Source: Lumbricus rubellus
Taxonomy: Eukaryota; Annelida; Clitellata; Crassiclitellata; Lumbricidae
DNA length: 64,000 nucleotides
Assembly (NCBI GenBank): GCA_945859605.1
Contig: OX243811.1
Span: forward strand, 35,130,250 to 35,194,249
Direction of reading: 5' to 3'
How positions within the stretch are numbered: the stretch's first letter is position 1; every line of letters begins with the position of its first letter. Of the stretch, positions 34,220 through 50,633 are shown in pieces. A model generated the notes under the pieces. The model had not been told where the DNA came from, did not search any database, and saw only the letters and a list, made by a program, of their open reading frames with translations. The position numbers were made by a program, and so were the translations under genes.

Positions 34220-35090
34220 ATGAAGAAGAGTACGAGGAGGGGAAGCAAAGGCAGAAGCAGAAAAAAATGCGGACTATTTTGTCAGACATATAGAGGTAGA
34301 AGAATTTTCAGCAAAATACGATGAAAGAACAGCTACAAGCAAATAATTATAAGAGAATATATTATAAGAGCAAATATTACAGAGTAAAAGAATGTTGAGA
34401 TTGCGAAGGCGTGCCTCTCGGGTTTTGTTAGCATTCATTGCAGATTCATTGGAATAGGCCTAAGTGTGAAGAGCGAAAACGCCTCTGGCTGCGAAATCTG
34501 TGAGAAACAATCGCCCTGGTGTCTGGACGATGGTTTGGATGAGTGGGTTAGTTGAGTCCCAGCATGCAGCAACAGCCATCATTTGCTTCAATTCTCTACA
34601 ATAGCTTATTGATGAAGTGGGAGACGGGGATCGTGGCATTTAAAACTATATTCCCTATCGCTTTTGAAAGCACGAGCTGAACAATGACCTTATGGTTCGC
34701 GTTCTTCAGAAAGAGCTTTTAGTATTTATGTAATACTATGTTGTACATATACTACAATGTATGTGTATATACGCAGAATTATACATAATGTATTTTAACA
34801 AGTGCTATTGACCTTCGGGCGTCCAGAGAATCTTCCTATCAGCAGCACCTGCCAGCGGCATCAGCAGTATATTATCAGGAGTAGTAGCAGCAGGTGCTTA
34901 CTCGTCATTTGAAGTCCTTACTAGCTTTGAGATTCCATCAAACACCTAGTAAATGGGGGCCGTCGACATCAAAGGCTCAGCTCCAGGCGCCATAAGCACG
35001 CGCATCGCAAATTAAGCAATTTAGTTCTAGCAGCGATTAGCAAACAAAACGAGTGAAAAAATAATAAACAGTTCGCATTGAATGTCAGGC
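34220..35090. other. Intergenic, nothing recognised
   Basis: AT-rich sequence between two copies of the hAT MITE family, with no conserved frame. Confidence 0.35.
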
Positions 35091-35098
35091 CTGATCTT

Positions 35099-35281
35099 CA
35101 GGGCTTTTGTAACGTGCAGTTGTACACAAAATGTGCAGTTGTAGAAGCACTTCTGTACAGTGAAAACTAGCAAAAAAAGGGCATTGTCGTCCGATTGGAG
35201 GTAATTTACTATGGATGATGGGAAAGGAAAGAAGGAGTTGTAGGTCCCTACAGTTCTAAAAATTTATTAAAAACAGCCCTG
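35099..35281 (+). mobile_element. hAT MITE (CAGGGCT family), copy 3
   Basis: 183 bp, starting CAGGGCTTTTGTAACGTG and ending AAAAACAGCCCTG. The 8-bp duplication CTGATCTT / TTGATCTT (35091-35098 and 35282-35289) has one mismatch. Confidence 0.88.
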
Positions 35282-35382
35282 TTGATCTTGTTCAATTAAA
35301 TTTAGTCGTAGGCTACTTCAGAGCATTTTTCATGTTCATCAAGGCAGCCAAGGACATTTTGCTGGGTATTGATAATTAATTA

Positions 35383-35447
<65 letters not shown>

Positions 35448-35448
35448 T
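35383..35448. repeat. (AC)n(AT)n microsatellite
   Basis: A CA run followed directly by a TA run with one break. Confidence 0.95.
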
Positions 35449-35554
35449 TGACGGAATCGATCTCTTCTTCTAATATCGATTTGCATCTGCGTCATCGAAA
35501 TACGATGCATAATAAATTAATCGATTAAATGCGTTGCAGACCATGGCTCTCTCT

Positions 35555-35870
35555 CACTCTCTGTCTGTCTGTCTGTCTGTCCGTCAGTTTCTCTCTGTCT
35601 GTCTGTCTGTCCGTCCGTCCGTCCGTTTCTCTCTGTCTCTCTCTTATAATAAGCATTTGATTTGAACGTCTTTCGCGTGACATACGGAAATCTCTTTCGG
35701 TTACTTCCTACCGCATTCTGTCACTGCTATTCTTTTCGAATGTATACCTCTTTCTGTCCACCTGCTTGTCTCTGGTTCTCTCTCTCTTTCTCTCTCTTTT
35801 CTCTCTCTGTCCCTGTCTCTGTCCCTTTCTTTCTCTCTGTATGCATCAATCTCTCACTCTCATCCACTCT
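35555..35870. repeat. CT/GTCT-rich low-complexity region
   Basis: CTGT units (35558-35645) and CTCT runs (35770-35835). Open frames here are compositional. Confidence 0.8.
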
Positions 35871-35949
35871 ATGCCCTTCTCTATCTTTAGAAACTGAACG
35901 TCGACGTAAAAATAGTTCATTATGGAGGGAAAGGTGCTCTGAATAATTA

Positions 35950-36285
35950 ACTAAGTTTAATCGGTTCTCAGAGAAAAACAAATTGATTTGGCAATTAATA
36001 TTTCAGATGAACTAATTACACTGATCGTGCAACAGTTCTAATTTTAATATGATAACTGAATGCATTTCAAGACAACTCTAATATACATGTATAAGAAGAG
36101 CCTGCATATATATATATAAAATATATACGTAGATTCGCAGAACAATCATTTCTTTGTATAGGCTACATATATAAGAATGACTCCCATTTCTCTAAGTGTG
36201 ACTGCAGAGTGAAGTTATACGTCGTATACGATATGCCGTTGGTCTGCTTCCTACATGCATGCATGCATGTAGGTTAAGCACGTTG

Positions 36286-36328
<43 letters not shown>

Positions 36329-36915
36329 CATTGATGATCATTTTGTCTATGTTCGATGGTTCGTGCATCATAAAAAACACACGCCAAGTGTGGGACTAAA
36401 GTGCATTCTTAAGAAGAACTATAATAGTGCTACTACGTGGATAGGAACGGCTTTCAGAAGTCTACAGAGATGCATGCTATGCAAGTGATGGGGTTTACAC
36501 TCGTCATCTCTCCATTTCATAACATTCCCATTGCAGGAGAAGAAATGCAGATAGCTTTGCAGGTAGAATAAGAAGCTCAGACTAGTAATTGTATACACAC
36601 TATACAGGCGTAATCGTAATCATAATCGGAAACTCGGAACTTCCATAGTGCCCACAAAAAGCGAATTTGTGAGGGAACCTGCCAATTCACTGCGCAGGCA
36701 ATCAGAAGGGATCAAGATCCGGAAAGTTCGAAGGGCATGCAGATAGTGAGACATGTGTGCAAGGTGGATGGATGAGGCTGAGAGTTGAAACGGTAGAGGA
36801 AGACAGTGCATGAGGAATCATGATTGCATGTTAGTATATCATCAGGTGTACCGCGTGTACAACAATTGCCCTCGCCGTCAGTTCACCTTAATAGATCGAT
36901 AAATCCATTGGATAT
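35950..36915. other. Intergenic with (TA)n runs
   Basis: (TA)n at about 36285-36330. A short plus-strand frame near 36658-36745 (SEFVREPANSLRRQSEG) has a coding look but no clear family. Confidence 0.3.
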
Positions 36916-36916
36916 G

Positions 36917-37063
36917 CCATCTGTCTGTCAGTCTGCCTGTGTCTGATTGTATGTGTGTGTGTGTATGTGTGTCAGTCGGCCTGTCTGTGTCTGTGTGTCA
37001 GTCAGTCTGTCTGTGTGTCTGTCTGTTTGTCTGTCAGTTTGTCTGTCTATCTGTGTGTCTGTC
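36917..37063. repeat. (TGTC)-rich microsatellite
   Basis: GTCTGTCTGT units with TGTG interruptions, followed by a short (CAG)n run at 37078-37097. Confidence 0.9.
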
Positions 37064-37439
37064 TAGAATTTCCGGAAACAGCAGCAGCAGCAGCAGCTCT
37101 GGTGAATGTTTAATTATATTATTATTATAGCAATGACAATAACAAAAAATATCAATTAATAAAATTTTGAATGAATGCATTATGTAAGTGTGTACACTGT
37201 ACACTGTATTGCAAAAATTGGTGACAGTCATGCAATAACAATGCCAAACTGCGACAGTAAGTTTATGCAAGGCAATTATTTTCTGCTACAGCATAACGAA
37301 ATAATTATAACGGATGGAGTCGAATCTCATTCACAGCGAGAATTAAGCTTCCTAACTGGAAGCGAATAACTGTCAAATTGTCAATTAATAATTAATAATT
37401 AATAATAAAAAGCCATTTACAGATCTCTGTTCATCATCT

Positions 37440-37588
37440 GTCGATTCTATCGATTCTATCGATGCTATCGATTTTATCGATTCTATCGATTCTATCGATT
37501 CTATCGATTTCTATCGATTCTAACGATTCTATCGATTCTATCGATTCTATCGATTCTATCGATTCTATCGATTCTATCGATTCTATTG
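37440..37588. repeat. 9-bp satellite CGATTCTAT, about 16 units
   Basis: Units of CGATTCTAT with single-base variants near 37463, 37473 and 37522. Every unit junction is ATCGAT. Frames on both strands encode Ser-Ile-Asp or Arg-Ile-Asp type triplets. Confidence 0.95.
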
Positions 37589-37859
37589 GTCTATTGGTCC
37601 GATTCCGATGCCATTGCAGATCGCCATTGGCTAAAAACGACACATTAATTAATAAGCAAGAAACTAAACGTGTCTGTCTTTGTCTACGATAAATAAATAA
37701 TCATGTGACCTAATCATAATATAAGCTATATAATTATGTGCTATATAATTATGTGTCTACTGATTTTACACAGAATTTACGCTTAGGCTACATACAACAG
37801 CTACAGGTATGGACGTAATCAGTTGTTTCTCATAAACAGAGAAAACATATCTTGACCCG

Positions 37860-37980
37860 ACCCTGAGGCCCTCCTCCTCATACTCCTGGTTTTTCTCCTC
37901 CTCATTTTCCACCTCCTCCATCTCCTTCTCCTCCTCCTCCTCCTCCTCGTCCTGATCCTCCTTCAGATCATCCTCTTTCA
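37860..37980. repeat. CTC/CTCCT-rich stretch
   Basis: A purine/pyrimidine-biased run giving a Glu-rich frame on the minus strand; compositional, not a supported gene. Confidence 0.7.
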
Positions 37981-38137
37981 TTTCTCCTCCGCACGAGCAT
38001 GCACCAGTTTATTTTCTCTGTATGATTGTCATTGCAATAGAAATAAGCGCAGATATGGAAGTATGGTATGCCAAAGGCAAACAATAAGACAGTGAAGTGC
38101 GACGACTGTATGCCTATTCTGTGAAAAGTGACCAGTA

Positions 38138-38435
38138 CTAGAGGGAGAAAGAAAAGGGAGATTGGGGGCTAGAGGGAGAGAGAAAATGGAGACTGGGGCT
38201 AAACGAAGAGAGAAAAGGGAGACTGAGGACTAGAGGGAGAGAGAAAATGGAGATTGGGCTAAACGAAGAGAGAAAGGGGAGATTGGGGGCTAGAGGGAGA
38301 GAGAAAATGGAGACTGGGGCTAAACGAAGAGAGAAAAGGGAGACTGGGGGCTAAAGGGAGAGAGGAAATGGAGACTAGGGCTAAACGAAGAGAGAAAATG
38401 GAGACTGGGAGCTAGAGGAAGAAAAAAGGGAGACT
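38138..38435. repeat. Minisatellite, alternating about 29-bp GGGAGA.../AACGAAGAG units
   Basis: Alternating blocks GCTAGAGGGAGAGAGAAAAT and GGGCTAAACGAAGAGAGAAA, each followed by GGGAGAYTGGG, in about five higher-order copies of roughly 58 bp. Confidence 0.9.
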
Positions 38436-38822
38436 GTGAATGTAATCAGTAAACAATTTACTGGTTAAGCTACTTAGTCTCAAATGCTGCATCCATCAAT
38501 GTAGGCGTTCCGGTTGAAAAGAATGGCTGAAAGTAAACTCTTCATAAAAAAGCAACTGACATTCTGCAGAAGAAAATAAATAATCGCTCGTGTAATAATT
38601 ACGTGACGAATGATAAGCTACAACGCGCCATTTGTATCAATATCTCAACGGACCAACAACATACAGACGAACGATATATGGACGGACGGACAGACGGATA
38701 GATGAATGGACGGACGAACGGACGGAAGACTAGTCTGCTTTTCCAGCGGAAATGACGTCGTAAGGTCAGCGGATATGGTGTCAGTGACGTTCAGCCTCCT
38801 GTCATGCATGAGGAACTGCCTG

Positions 38823-43267
<4,445 letters not shown>

Positions 43268-43536
43268 CTACCAGTCAACAACAACACAATAGCAGCACAA
43301 TAATGACAATAATTATTGCACTATTGATGCTTTAAATGCGCATTCATATAACGCAATCGAGAGCAGGTTAGATATCTCACAAAGAACATAATATATACAG
43401 GAATGTGAAAAACTGCAAAACTTTTGAAGCCAGGAGAGAGCTTAGAAATAATATTTATTGGTCTCACTCGACCAACGCATCAGTTTAACTCAGATAAGTG
43501 ACCAGCAGTAATTGTTTAAAATATTCCTTATTAAGT

Positions 43537-43567
43537 GCCTTCGTGAAGTAATTTTAAGGCGCTATAT
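43537..43567 (+). mobile_element. SINE 3'-end fragment leading into the CATA array
   Basis: GTGCCTTCGTGAAGTAATTT then TAAGGCGCTATATA matches the 3' end of the SINE at 42801-43095 in the opposite orientation and runs straight into (CATA)n. Confidence 0.65.
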
Positions 43568-43709
43568 ACATACATACATACATACATACATACATACATG
43601 CATACATATAGGCTATACATACATACATACATACATACATACATACATACATACATACATACATACATACATACATACATACATACATACATACATACAT
43701 GCATACATA

Positions 43710-43740
<31 letters not shown>

Positions 43741-43962
43741 CATACATACATACATACATACATACATACATACATACATACATACATACATACACACACA
43801 TACATACATACATACATACATACATACATACATACATACATACATACATACATACGTACATACATACATACATACATACATACATACATACATACATACA
43901 TACAATACATACATACATGCATACATACATACATACAATACATACATACAATACATACATAT
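43560..43962. repeat. (CATA)n microsatellite
   Basis: About 400 bp with a few GCATA, ATTACATA and CACACA breaks. It appears to have grown from a SINE tail. Frames are artefacts. Confidence 0.97.
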
Positions 43963-43964
43963 TG

Positions 43965-45105
43965 CAGTTATGTATTTGAATAGAAGGGTGCTTTGTGGGT
44001 ACTATTAAGAAATCTCACTGCAACGCCCCGTGAATTACACGTAGGGCCTAGTCCCTATACGGTCTACAGTAAAATTTCTATTAAAATTTTACTGCATCTC
44101 CGTTAAGCTATTGTATCACTACATCGCACCATGGACTCCTTTTAGATGAGATTGTAAATAGGCCACAACGAAAGGCGGATCATCGCGGATGAGTTTAAGT
44201 ATGCAAGAGGCTTCGTTATTTGACCAGACCACAATAGTCACTCGTAACAAATTTGGATGGCTGCCACAGATAAGAAGATTGTCTGCTACGTTACTAAAAT
44301 TTGTGGCAGTCATCCCAAAAATTGAGACAACGACGATACAAACGGAAGTGCATCATTGGCCTTGGGATGCGCACACGCATGCCACTCCTCCGCATAATAT
44401 ATTCTCAAACGGCGATAGTAATGGCGTCGTATCGGAGGCCTTGAAAGCAATCGGGTTTAAACGACTACGCCTGTAGCGAAAGCGAATGACAGAAGACAGA
44501 GAAGAGTGCAGCGGCAGTTGAACGTGACGCAAGAGCTGCGGAGATAAGAGGAAAAATGCGTCGTTATCAGAAGAGGTTCTTCAGAATGAAGAGAAACGTA
44601 GGTGCATAGAAGAAACGCGTCCATTAAGTTAGGAAATCGACGGATGCACGGTGAGGCAATTTTAAGCCGAAGAAAAAAGCTGTTGACGACCGAACAGGAA
44701 AAGACGGCTGCGGAAGAGAAACGAATTCATTGACTGTAGTGGCAGGAATTATTAGACTACATGCGGAAGAGTGAGAGGCACAATAAGTGCTGGATATCTT
44801 CAGTTGCTAAGAATTAACACAAAAACTTTGTAGCTATAATCGTAGGCCTGCACTATACAAAGTTTGAAACACCGCCACTGCATGCATGGCTGCACTCTGC
44901 CAGTGCCAGTCCCAAGCCTGGATGAATGGGGAGGGCGTCGTTAATGATCGTTGTTATCACACAGTGCATGACGTTAAACTGAAACTACCTACAAACCTAC
45001 CAAAAGTTTGCGTCACACTGCCACAGACTTGTTAATTTTTGCAATTCCAAGTTATCGAAACGGCAGAAGGCCGGTATTATAGCTATAGGCATAATACATT
45101 ATACA
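43965..45105. other. Intergenic, eroded coding-like segment near 44480-44760
   Basis: Frames with Arg/Glu-rich coiled-coil look (ERDARAAEIRGKMRRYQKRF near 44520-44575) are broken by stops. I cannot name a family. A block near 44890-44960 shares GCCRGTCCYAAGCCNGGATG with 49165-49185, so a dispersed repeat is present. Confidence 0.3.
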
Positions 45106-45107
45106 GC

Positions 45108-45178
45108 ACCAAGTGACCAAGTGACCAGAGGACCAAGGGACCAAGGGACCAAGGGACCGAGGGACCGAGGGACCAAGG
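45108..45178. repeat. Short GGACCAAG-type minisatellite
   Basis: About eight copies of a 9-bp unit GGACCAAGG/GGACCGAGG. Confidence 0.85.
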
Positions 45179-45737
45179 AAGTTTGCTAATGAAACTGTGA
45201 AGCAAGATTTCAGAGGTGACAGGAGACCTGCGCGAGACCATCCAACTTCTATAGCGCCTTTCACTTGCACTTCAAACAGGACTTGCTTTCTGTTTGGTTT
45301 GGGCATTTTTTATTAAAACGATTCGGAGACAGGCAGCAGCACAATAGGAACTACTAAATGACGTTGACAAAAACAGTTAACTAAAAAGCCATTCTAATTC
45401 GTCTATTTAGAAGTTTATTGATTAAATGAAGAAATTGAAAGCAATTATAATATTTAAAAAATAATATTAAACATAATTGTAAGCGCTAACACAGATGACT
45501 ACTTAAGATGAAGATCACACACGGTTGAAAACTCTCAGGCAGACAGAAGCAATGATTCTGAATGATCGTCTATTTATGTTTAAATCTATGAATCTGGAAA
45601 CACTTGATCTACTGCAAAATATGTGAATGCAGTTTGCGGCACGATATCTAAGACTCAACCTTTGCCACTATACCGTATATAGGCTATATATATATATATA
45701 TATAGGCTATACACATTAGAGGCCTACATATTGCATA

Positions 45738-46352
45738 CAGGGTGGTCCAAAATAAACCGCACAATGATAATTTGATAGTACTTTATTCAGACCAGTTCAA
45801 ATAATTATAACCGTGAAAATTCACAAAAACACAGCAATTATTTTTACTGTAACATTACATGGATGGATTTCGTTACATAAAATGTTCAATGTGTCCTCCT
45901 TGCTGCTCGACCACGCATTGAAGCCGACGACGCCATTGATCAATTGCGCGGTCAATGAAACTCTGTGGCAGCTTGATCCACTCTGTGACGATTGTTTCTT
46001 TCAGCTGATCCACTGTGGTGAAACGTCTACGACGGTATGCCATCTGTTGAAGGGCGCACCAAACAGCGTAGTCGACTGGATTCAAGTCCGGGCTGTTTGG
46101 GGGCCACATGTCAGGCTCAATGAAAGAAATGTTCTCACGTCGCAGATACTCCATAGTGTTCTTGGCGGTGTGTGATGGAGCGCCGTCCTGCTGTAGGGTA
46201 CAAGTGTGGTGTTGGCATATTGCACGGATGTCAGGTAAAAGACCATCACCAGGAACGTGCTGACAATAATATTGACTGTTCACCTTCGCACCTGGCTCAA
46301 TGACGACAATGCGAGAAAACTGTCACTGTGCGGTTTATTTTGGACCACCCTG
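45738..46352 (-). mobile_element. Internally deleted D37D mariner (maT-like), intact TIRs
   Basis: 615 bp bounded by TA on each side, with inverted repeats CAGGGTGGTCCAAAATAAAC plus CGCACA that are perfect over 26 bp. It contains only the last part of a transposase. A non-autonomous derivative that could still be mobilised in trans. Confidence 0.92.
45873..46283 (-). pseudogene. Mariner-type transposase, C-terminal fragment
   Basis: 136 open residues carry the second and third catalytic Asp: LQQDGAPSHTA and PPNSPDLNPVDYAVW, with 37 residues between them, the D37D spacing known for maT-type mariners. The DNA-binding region and first catalytic Asp are missing. The same PPNSxDLNPVD signature is seen in the relic at 6946-7930. 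Confidence 0.9.
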
Positions 46353-46359
46353 TATATGT

Positions 46360-47088
46360 GTACATATTACATATATATTTTTACATCATAATCCGCTTCA
46401 ACGTAATCTTCTACATCAACCTCTGCTACTTCTTCTTCTAGACAACCGACTCCTTCTTCTATTTACATTCTTCTCGTGCGAACGAACGTAGCCTACATGT
46501 ATAGTTGTATACTCTCCACTTCAAAAATAGCAAACAGTTATTTCCTTGCAATGTTTGAAGAAACGCTATGCGTCGACAGGGCGCCACATAAGAGTTGGCA
46601 TTCCATTTCAATAAGCGAAATATCGATATGCCGTGTGCACATGCGCAGAGTGTCGTGTCGAGCGTTCTCCCATAGAAATCTTACATTTACCGAGTCAACA
46701 AGAATAATTATTGTAAGTAGGCTATACACAACACTCGTGACACCAATTCTTATTTCTTTCTGAATTGATTAACCTAATTTTAATTCAAGATTACGGTCAC
46801 ATTTTCTTAATACATCAACAATCCAGCGTTAGCACATTAATTTAGCGTATACTCTCTATTCTCGATCCAACAATCATACCGGAAGTGTCAAAGTGACCTA
46901 TATTAAGATGTCGAAACGATTTTGTGTGTGTCTGTTCCGCCATTTTGATGAAGAACAGTAAAGATCACTTGTTCGCCGGAGAAAAACGTTTAATCACTAT
47001 CATACGTAACTTACTACGCATAGGCCTATAATAATTAGATTAACATGATGGATATAGGAAATAAATTGGTTGATTGGTTGATTGAATG

Positions 47089-47122
<34 letters not shown>

Positions 47123-48190
47123 AAGACTAGAGGCAGAGAGAAGTAGACTGAATTGGCATCTTGTATGACGACTTTCACCGAGAGCCCAAACTGAATATGT
47201 TGGTAAGTATAGAAAATAGCCAAGGTGCCTGACACTTTGTCAGGCATCTTAGCCTACGATACTGTATGTATGACAGCGAGTTCCTACGTCACTTACAATC
47301 GTCGCCATTTTCAAAAGCATAGTTCCGGTGACCGCCTGCATAACGTTAAACAGCTTGAATGTGCTGCAATGTTGGTTATTCGGACTATATACGAAGCAAA
47401 GATGTCTGCCACGTATGCCGTGTAGGCCTACGTCACAGGCGCTGTACGAGTCGAAATTTTGGTCACAGGATTCATACATGCGCGGTTGTAGGCTATATTT
47501 ACTTTTTCCAAACTGGACAACTTTGGCACTGAATCTTTGTTCCTCTCTCTCGGACCGACATCATGGAGTACTGTCGCATAGTGTTTTTCAGGCCAGGTTG
47601 TTCTCAACTAGACGTACATGTACATCGGAATCATATTATCCCTAGACCTAGGGCGGCTATATAATATATTTTTAAATCTACTTCACGGACTTTCAACACT
47701 ATAAATTCTTCTGAAAACATGGAAATTAACTGCACTCCTTTATCCATTACTCCGTTATGTATACTAACTATATACTTCATTTCACTTCACCATACCTGTA
47801 AACCAAAGTGCGGTTAGCAATAATTGGTGAATAAAGAATATTTTTTTCTTATATTATCTTACTACTGCTACTACTGCCGCTGCTATGGCTAATTTTACCG
47901 CTATTAACTTCACTATTACAGGTAGGTTTATCATCGATTTCCATTACAATACAAAATTCTTGACGCGTATACCTGACGCTTACATAGCAAGACAGAAATG
48001 CGAAGATAAGAATCGATTAGACACAGGGCTTACTACCGGATGATACAGATACGCAGGTGCATAAACGTTGCTACGTACCATATGATGTAAGAAACACATC
48101 ATGCCTGTATACGTACATTTTCATAAGAATAATAATAGTGAATCGTCTGAAGGTCAATACGAACTGATACCAATGCTTCTTTTTGCTGGC
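46360..48190. other. Intergenic, no gene recognised
   Basis: Holds a (GATT)n run (47070-47120) and a long hairpin at 47222-47250. Several short open frames overlap without splice or family support. Confidence 0.35.
47222..47250. other. Inverted repeat / hairpin
   Basis: AAGGTGCCTGACA, a 3-nt loop CTT, then TGTCAGGCATCTT: 12 of 13 stem pairs plus one G-T. The flanks TAGCC/AGCCTA could extend it with a bulge. Confidence 0.8.
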
Positions 48191-48195
48191 ACCAA

Positions 48196-48360
48196 CCGAT
48201 GCTTATGCTCATGCTCATGCTCATGCTCATGTTCATGCTCATGCTCATGTTCATGCTCATGTTCATGCTCATGCTCATGCTCATGCTCATGTTCATGTTC
48301 ATGCTCATGTTCATATTCATGCTCATGTTCATGCTCATGCTCATGTTCATGTTCATGCTG
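48196..48360. repeat. (CATGCT)n hexanucleotide repeat with CATGTT variants
   Basis: About 27 six-bp units. The predicted Cys-Ser or His-Ala frames are artefacts. Confidence 0.95.
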
Positions 48361-48385
48361 ATTATGATGCGGCGGTGGCAGCGGT

Positions 48386-48462
48386 GGCTGTGGTGGTGGT
48401 GGTGGTGGTGGTGGTGGTGGTGGTGGTGGTGGTGGTGGTGGTGGTGGTGGTGGTGGCGGCGG
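48386..48462. repeat. (GGT)n microsatellite
   Basis: About 25 GGT units followed by GGC. The poly-His frame on the minus strand is an artefact. Confidence 0.95.
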
Positions 48463-48464
48463 TG

Positions 48465-49040
48465 CATAGCGGAGGCACGCGCATTCTGCATGGAAGCGTT
48501 TTACGTCATCCGATCAGCTGTTATTCCTCTATATGCTCTGACGTAATGAATGTTTCGTTGCATGTATCTCCCTCTTCCTTCGCAGTGTCTCTTCTATTCC
48601 GTCTATCTGTCTCCCATCTTAGACCATCGTCGGTGGCTCGTTCAGAGTATGTTTATGAAATATTGTACGGCATGCAGCAGCAGCAGCAGCAACGGCATTG
48701 TGTTCGGGGCTCTTTAGCACGCCGCAAGCACGCCCGCCCGCCCACCAACTCAAGACAAGTCATCTATACTCTGCAGCAGCAGCAGCAGCAGCTGACATAC
48801 TATCATTCCTAATGGTATCTAATCTACACATAACCATCTTTCTCCCGCCTTCTGCGTTCCTATCTATTCACGCTGACCACATGCAGAAGAACATCCATTC
48901 GCATGCATCCAGAAAATTAATGTCCACGTCTTCGGCGAGGCAATAGGCATCTGAATACTATCATTCTTAGGTCTACTTATATAACACGTCCACGGTCAAC
49001 TTCATGACTTCTGTCTAAGAACTTTTGCGCAATTGACTAT
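48465..49040. other. Intergenic with short (CAG)n runs
   Basis: (CAG)n near 48676-48690 and 48773-48790. No gene is supported. Confidence 0.4.
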
Positions 49041-49049
49041 AGGCCTATA

Positions 49050-49556
49050 GCTGAAATGTCAAAATTACATTTTTAAATTGACAAATAACTAAAATTATAG
49101 TTGTATGTCCTGGGCATGACGTTAAACTGCATCCATCCTCCGCCACAGGAAACCAACAACGTCCCTGTGCCGGTCCTAAGCCAGATGGGTGGCGATACGC
49201 TGGCATTAAAAGACCAATACGGCAGAAATCCGCAAAAACCACGACACAAGTGACATAGGCCTACATGTAGGTATACCCAGATGCTTCTAGGTGTCAAGAT
49301 GTGGAGCATACATGCACAGGCCGGTCAGGACAGACCGGTGAAGAGAGTCGGAGGAGAGAGCGTGGGACACATACACATGTCCTTCATGCCTCTCTCCCAA
49401 TATTCTCTTCAATCAGACAAGGTGGTCTAGCTGCTTCAAGATCTTAATGGTATGAAGCTGACCTGCTGACCGGTCCGGTTGAAGCTGCGCAACATGACGC
49501 GAGACAGACTCAGACAGAGAGTGGCATCGGACCCCTTCGGGCATTGAGCCTAAGGA
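49050..49556 (+). mobile_element. Possible LINE/SINE 3' region ending in a (GAT)n tail
   Basis: A frame near 49488-49545 (RLKLRNMTRDRLRQRVASD, then PFGH and stop) is followed by GCCTAAGGATATT and then (GAT)n. RTE-type LINEs are known to end in short repeats of this kind. The block near 49165 is also found near 44910. The class is uncertain. Confidence 0.35.
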
Positions 49557-49683
<127 letters not shown>

Positions 49684-49688
49684 AGTCG

Positions 49689-49690
49689 TA

Positions 49691-49769
<79 letters not shown>
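49689..49769. repeat. (TTA)n microsatellite
   Basis: About 27 units, separated from the (GAT)n run by only GTCGTA-type sequence. Confidence 0.97.
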
Positions 49770-49770
<1 letters not shown>

Positions 49771-50082
49771 TATGAATATAATATCAGTCGGTCTTACTCG
49801 CAGTTTCAATATTTGATTTTGTTTTCTTAAATTTCCCATGAAGCTTGTCAGATTCCCTTTCGCTCAAATAATGAACCGACACCTGAACAACTAGATGATT
49901 ATGTTGGTCACCTGTAGTCACAGCTAATGAACCAGGCGGCGGCGGCGGTAGTTGCTGGCCGGGTCGTAATCAAAACATCATAAAATCATTACCCGGAGAT
50001 GATTAATTGATCATTGTAAATCAAAGAAGAAAAGTCTCACATGGACCGAAATGAGGAAATCCAAAAAATACACGAATAGGAA

Positions 50083-50119
<37 letters not shown>

Positions 50120-50578
50120 AGACACTTGTAAGATTTTCTAAGGGCATATATTATTCCAATCAGAAAGTTTTTGCCAAGAAAACACAAGCAATCTCATAAA
50201 TCTTCGTCTAAACAATTTCAGCATGTCTAAGTTCAAAGGTGGAGGAAATTGCAAGAGAAAAATAATTAAGCTGTGCAGTAGATTACGGACAATAATGGTT
50301 TTAGAATGATTGCATTGAAATCTATCCAGGATTCTAATTTGCCCTTTGATTAAGATTAGAGAAAGCTGTAGAACCACCTGTTCGCCTCCTCCTCCTTTGT
50401 AGGCTGGAATTTGCAACTTGAAAGAAATTCCAGTTGATTTTCCTTTTCACCTTTTTATTCTGAACACATAATATTATATTGTAGACTGTAGACCAGCATT
50501 CAGACGTCATCACCTGTTCTGTCGCTCGCATCTCAATAATACTCTGAGCTTGCTCTCTCGATCTGGAATGACCATTAA

Positions 50579-50633
50579 CCCTTGAATGCCGAGAGGGTAG
50601 AAAATGGTATGGGAAATCCTATACCTTAAAGGG
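50579..50633. mobile_element. Possible 55-bp piggyBac-like mini-element
   Basis: TTAA (50575-50578), then CCCTTGAATGCCG ... TATACCTTAAAGGG, then TTAA (50634-50637). TTAA target duplications with CCCTT-type ends are typical of piggyBac MITEs, but the unit is very short. Confidence 0.35.

Noticed and set aside
44067..44094. 11-bp perfect hairpin CAGTAAAATTT / AAATTTTACTG
   Set aside because: AT-rich and short, without flanking pairing; expected by chance in 64 kb.
48099..48812. His-rich frames that look like metal-binding proteins
   Set aside because: They arise from CATGCT and GGT repeats and change with each frame.
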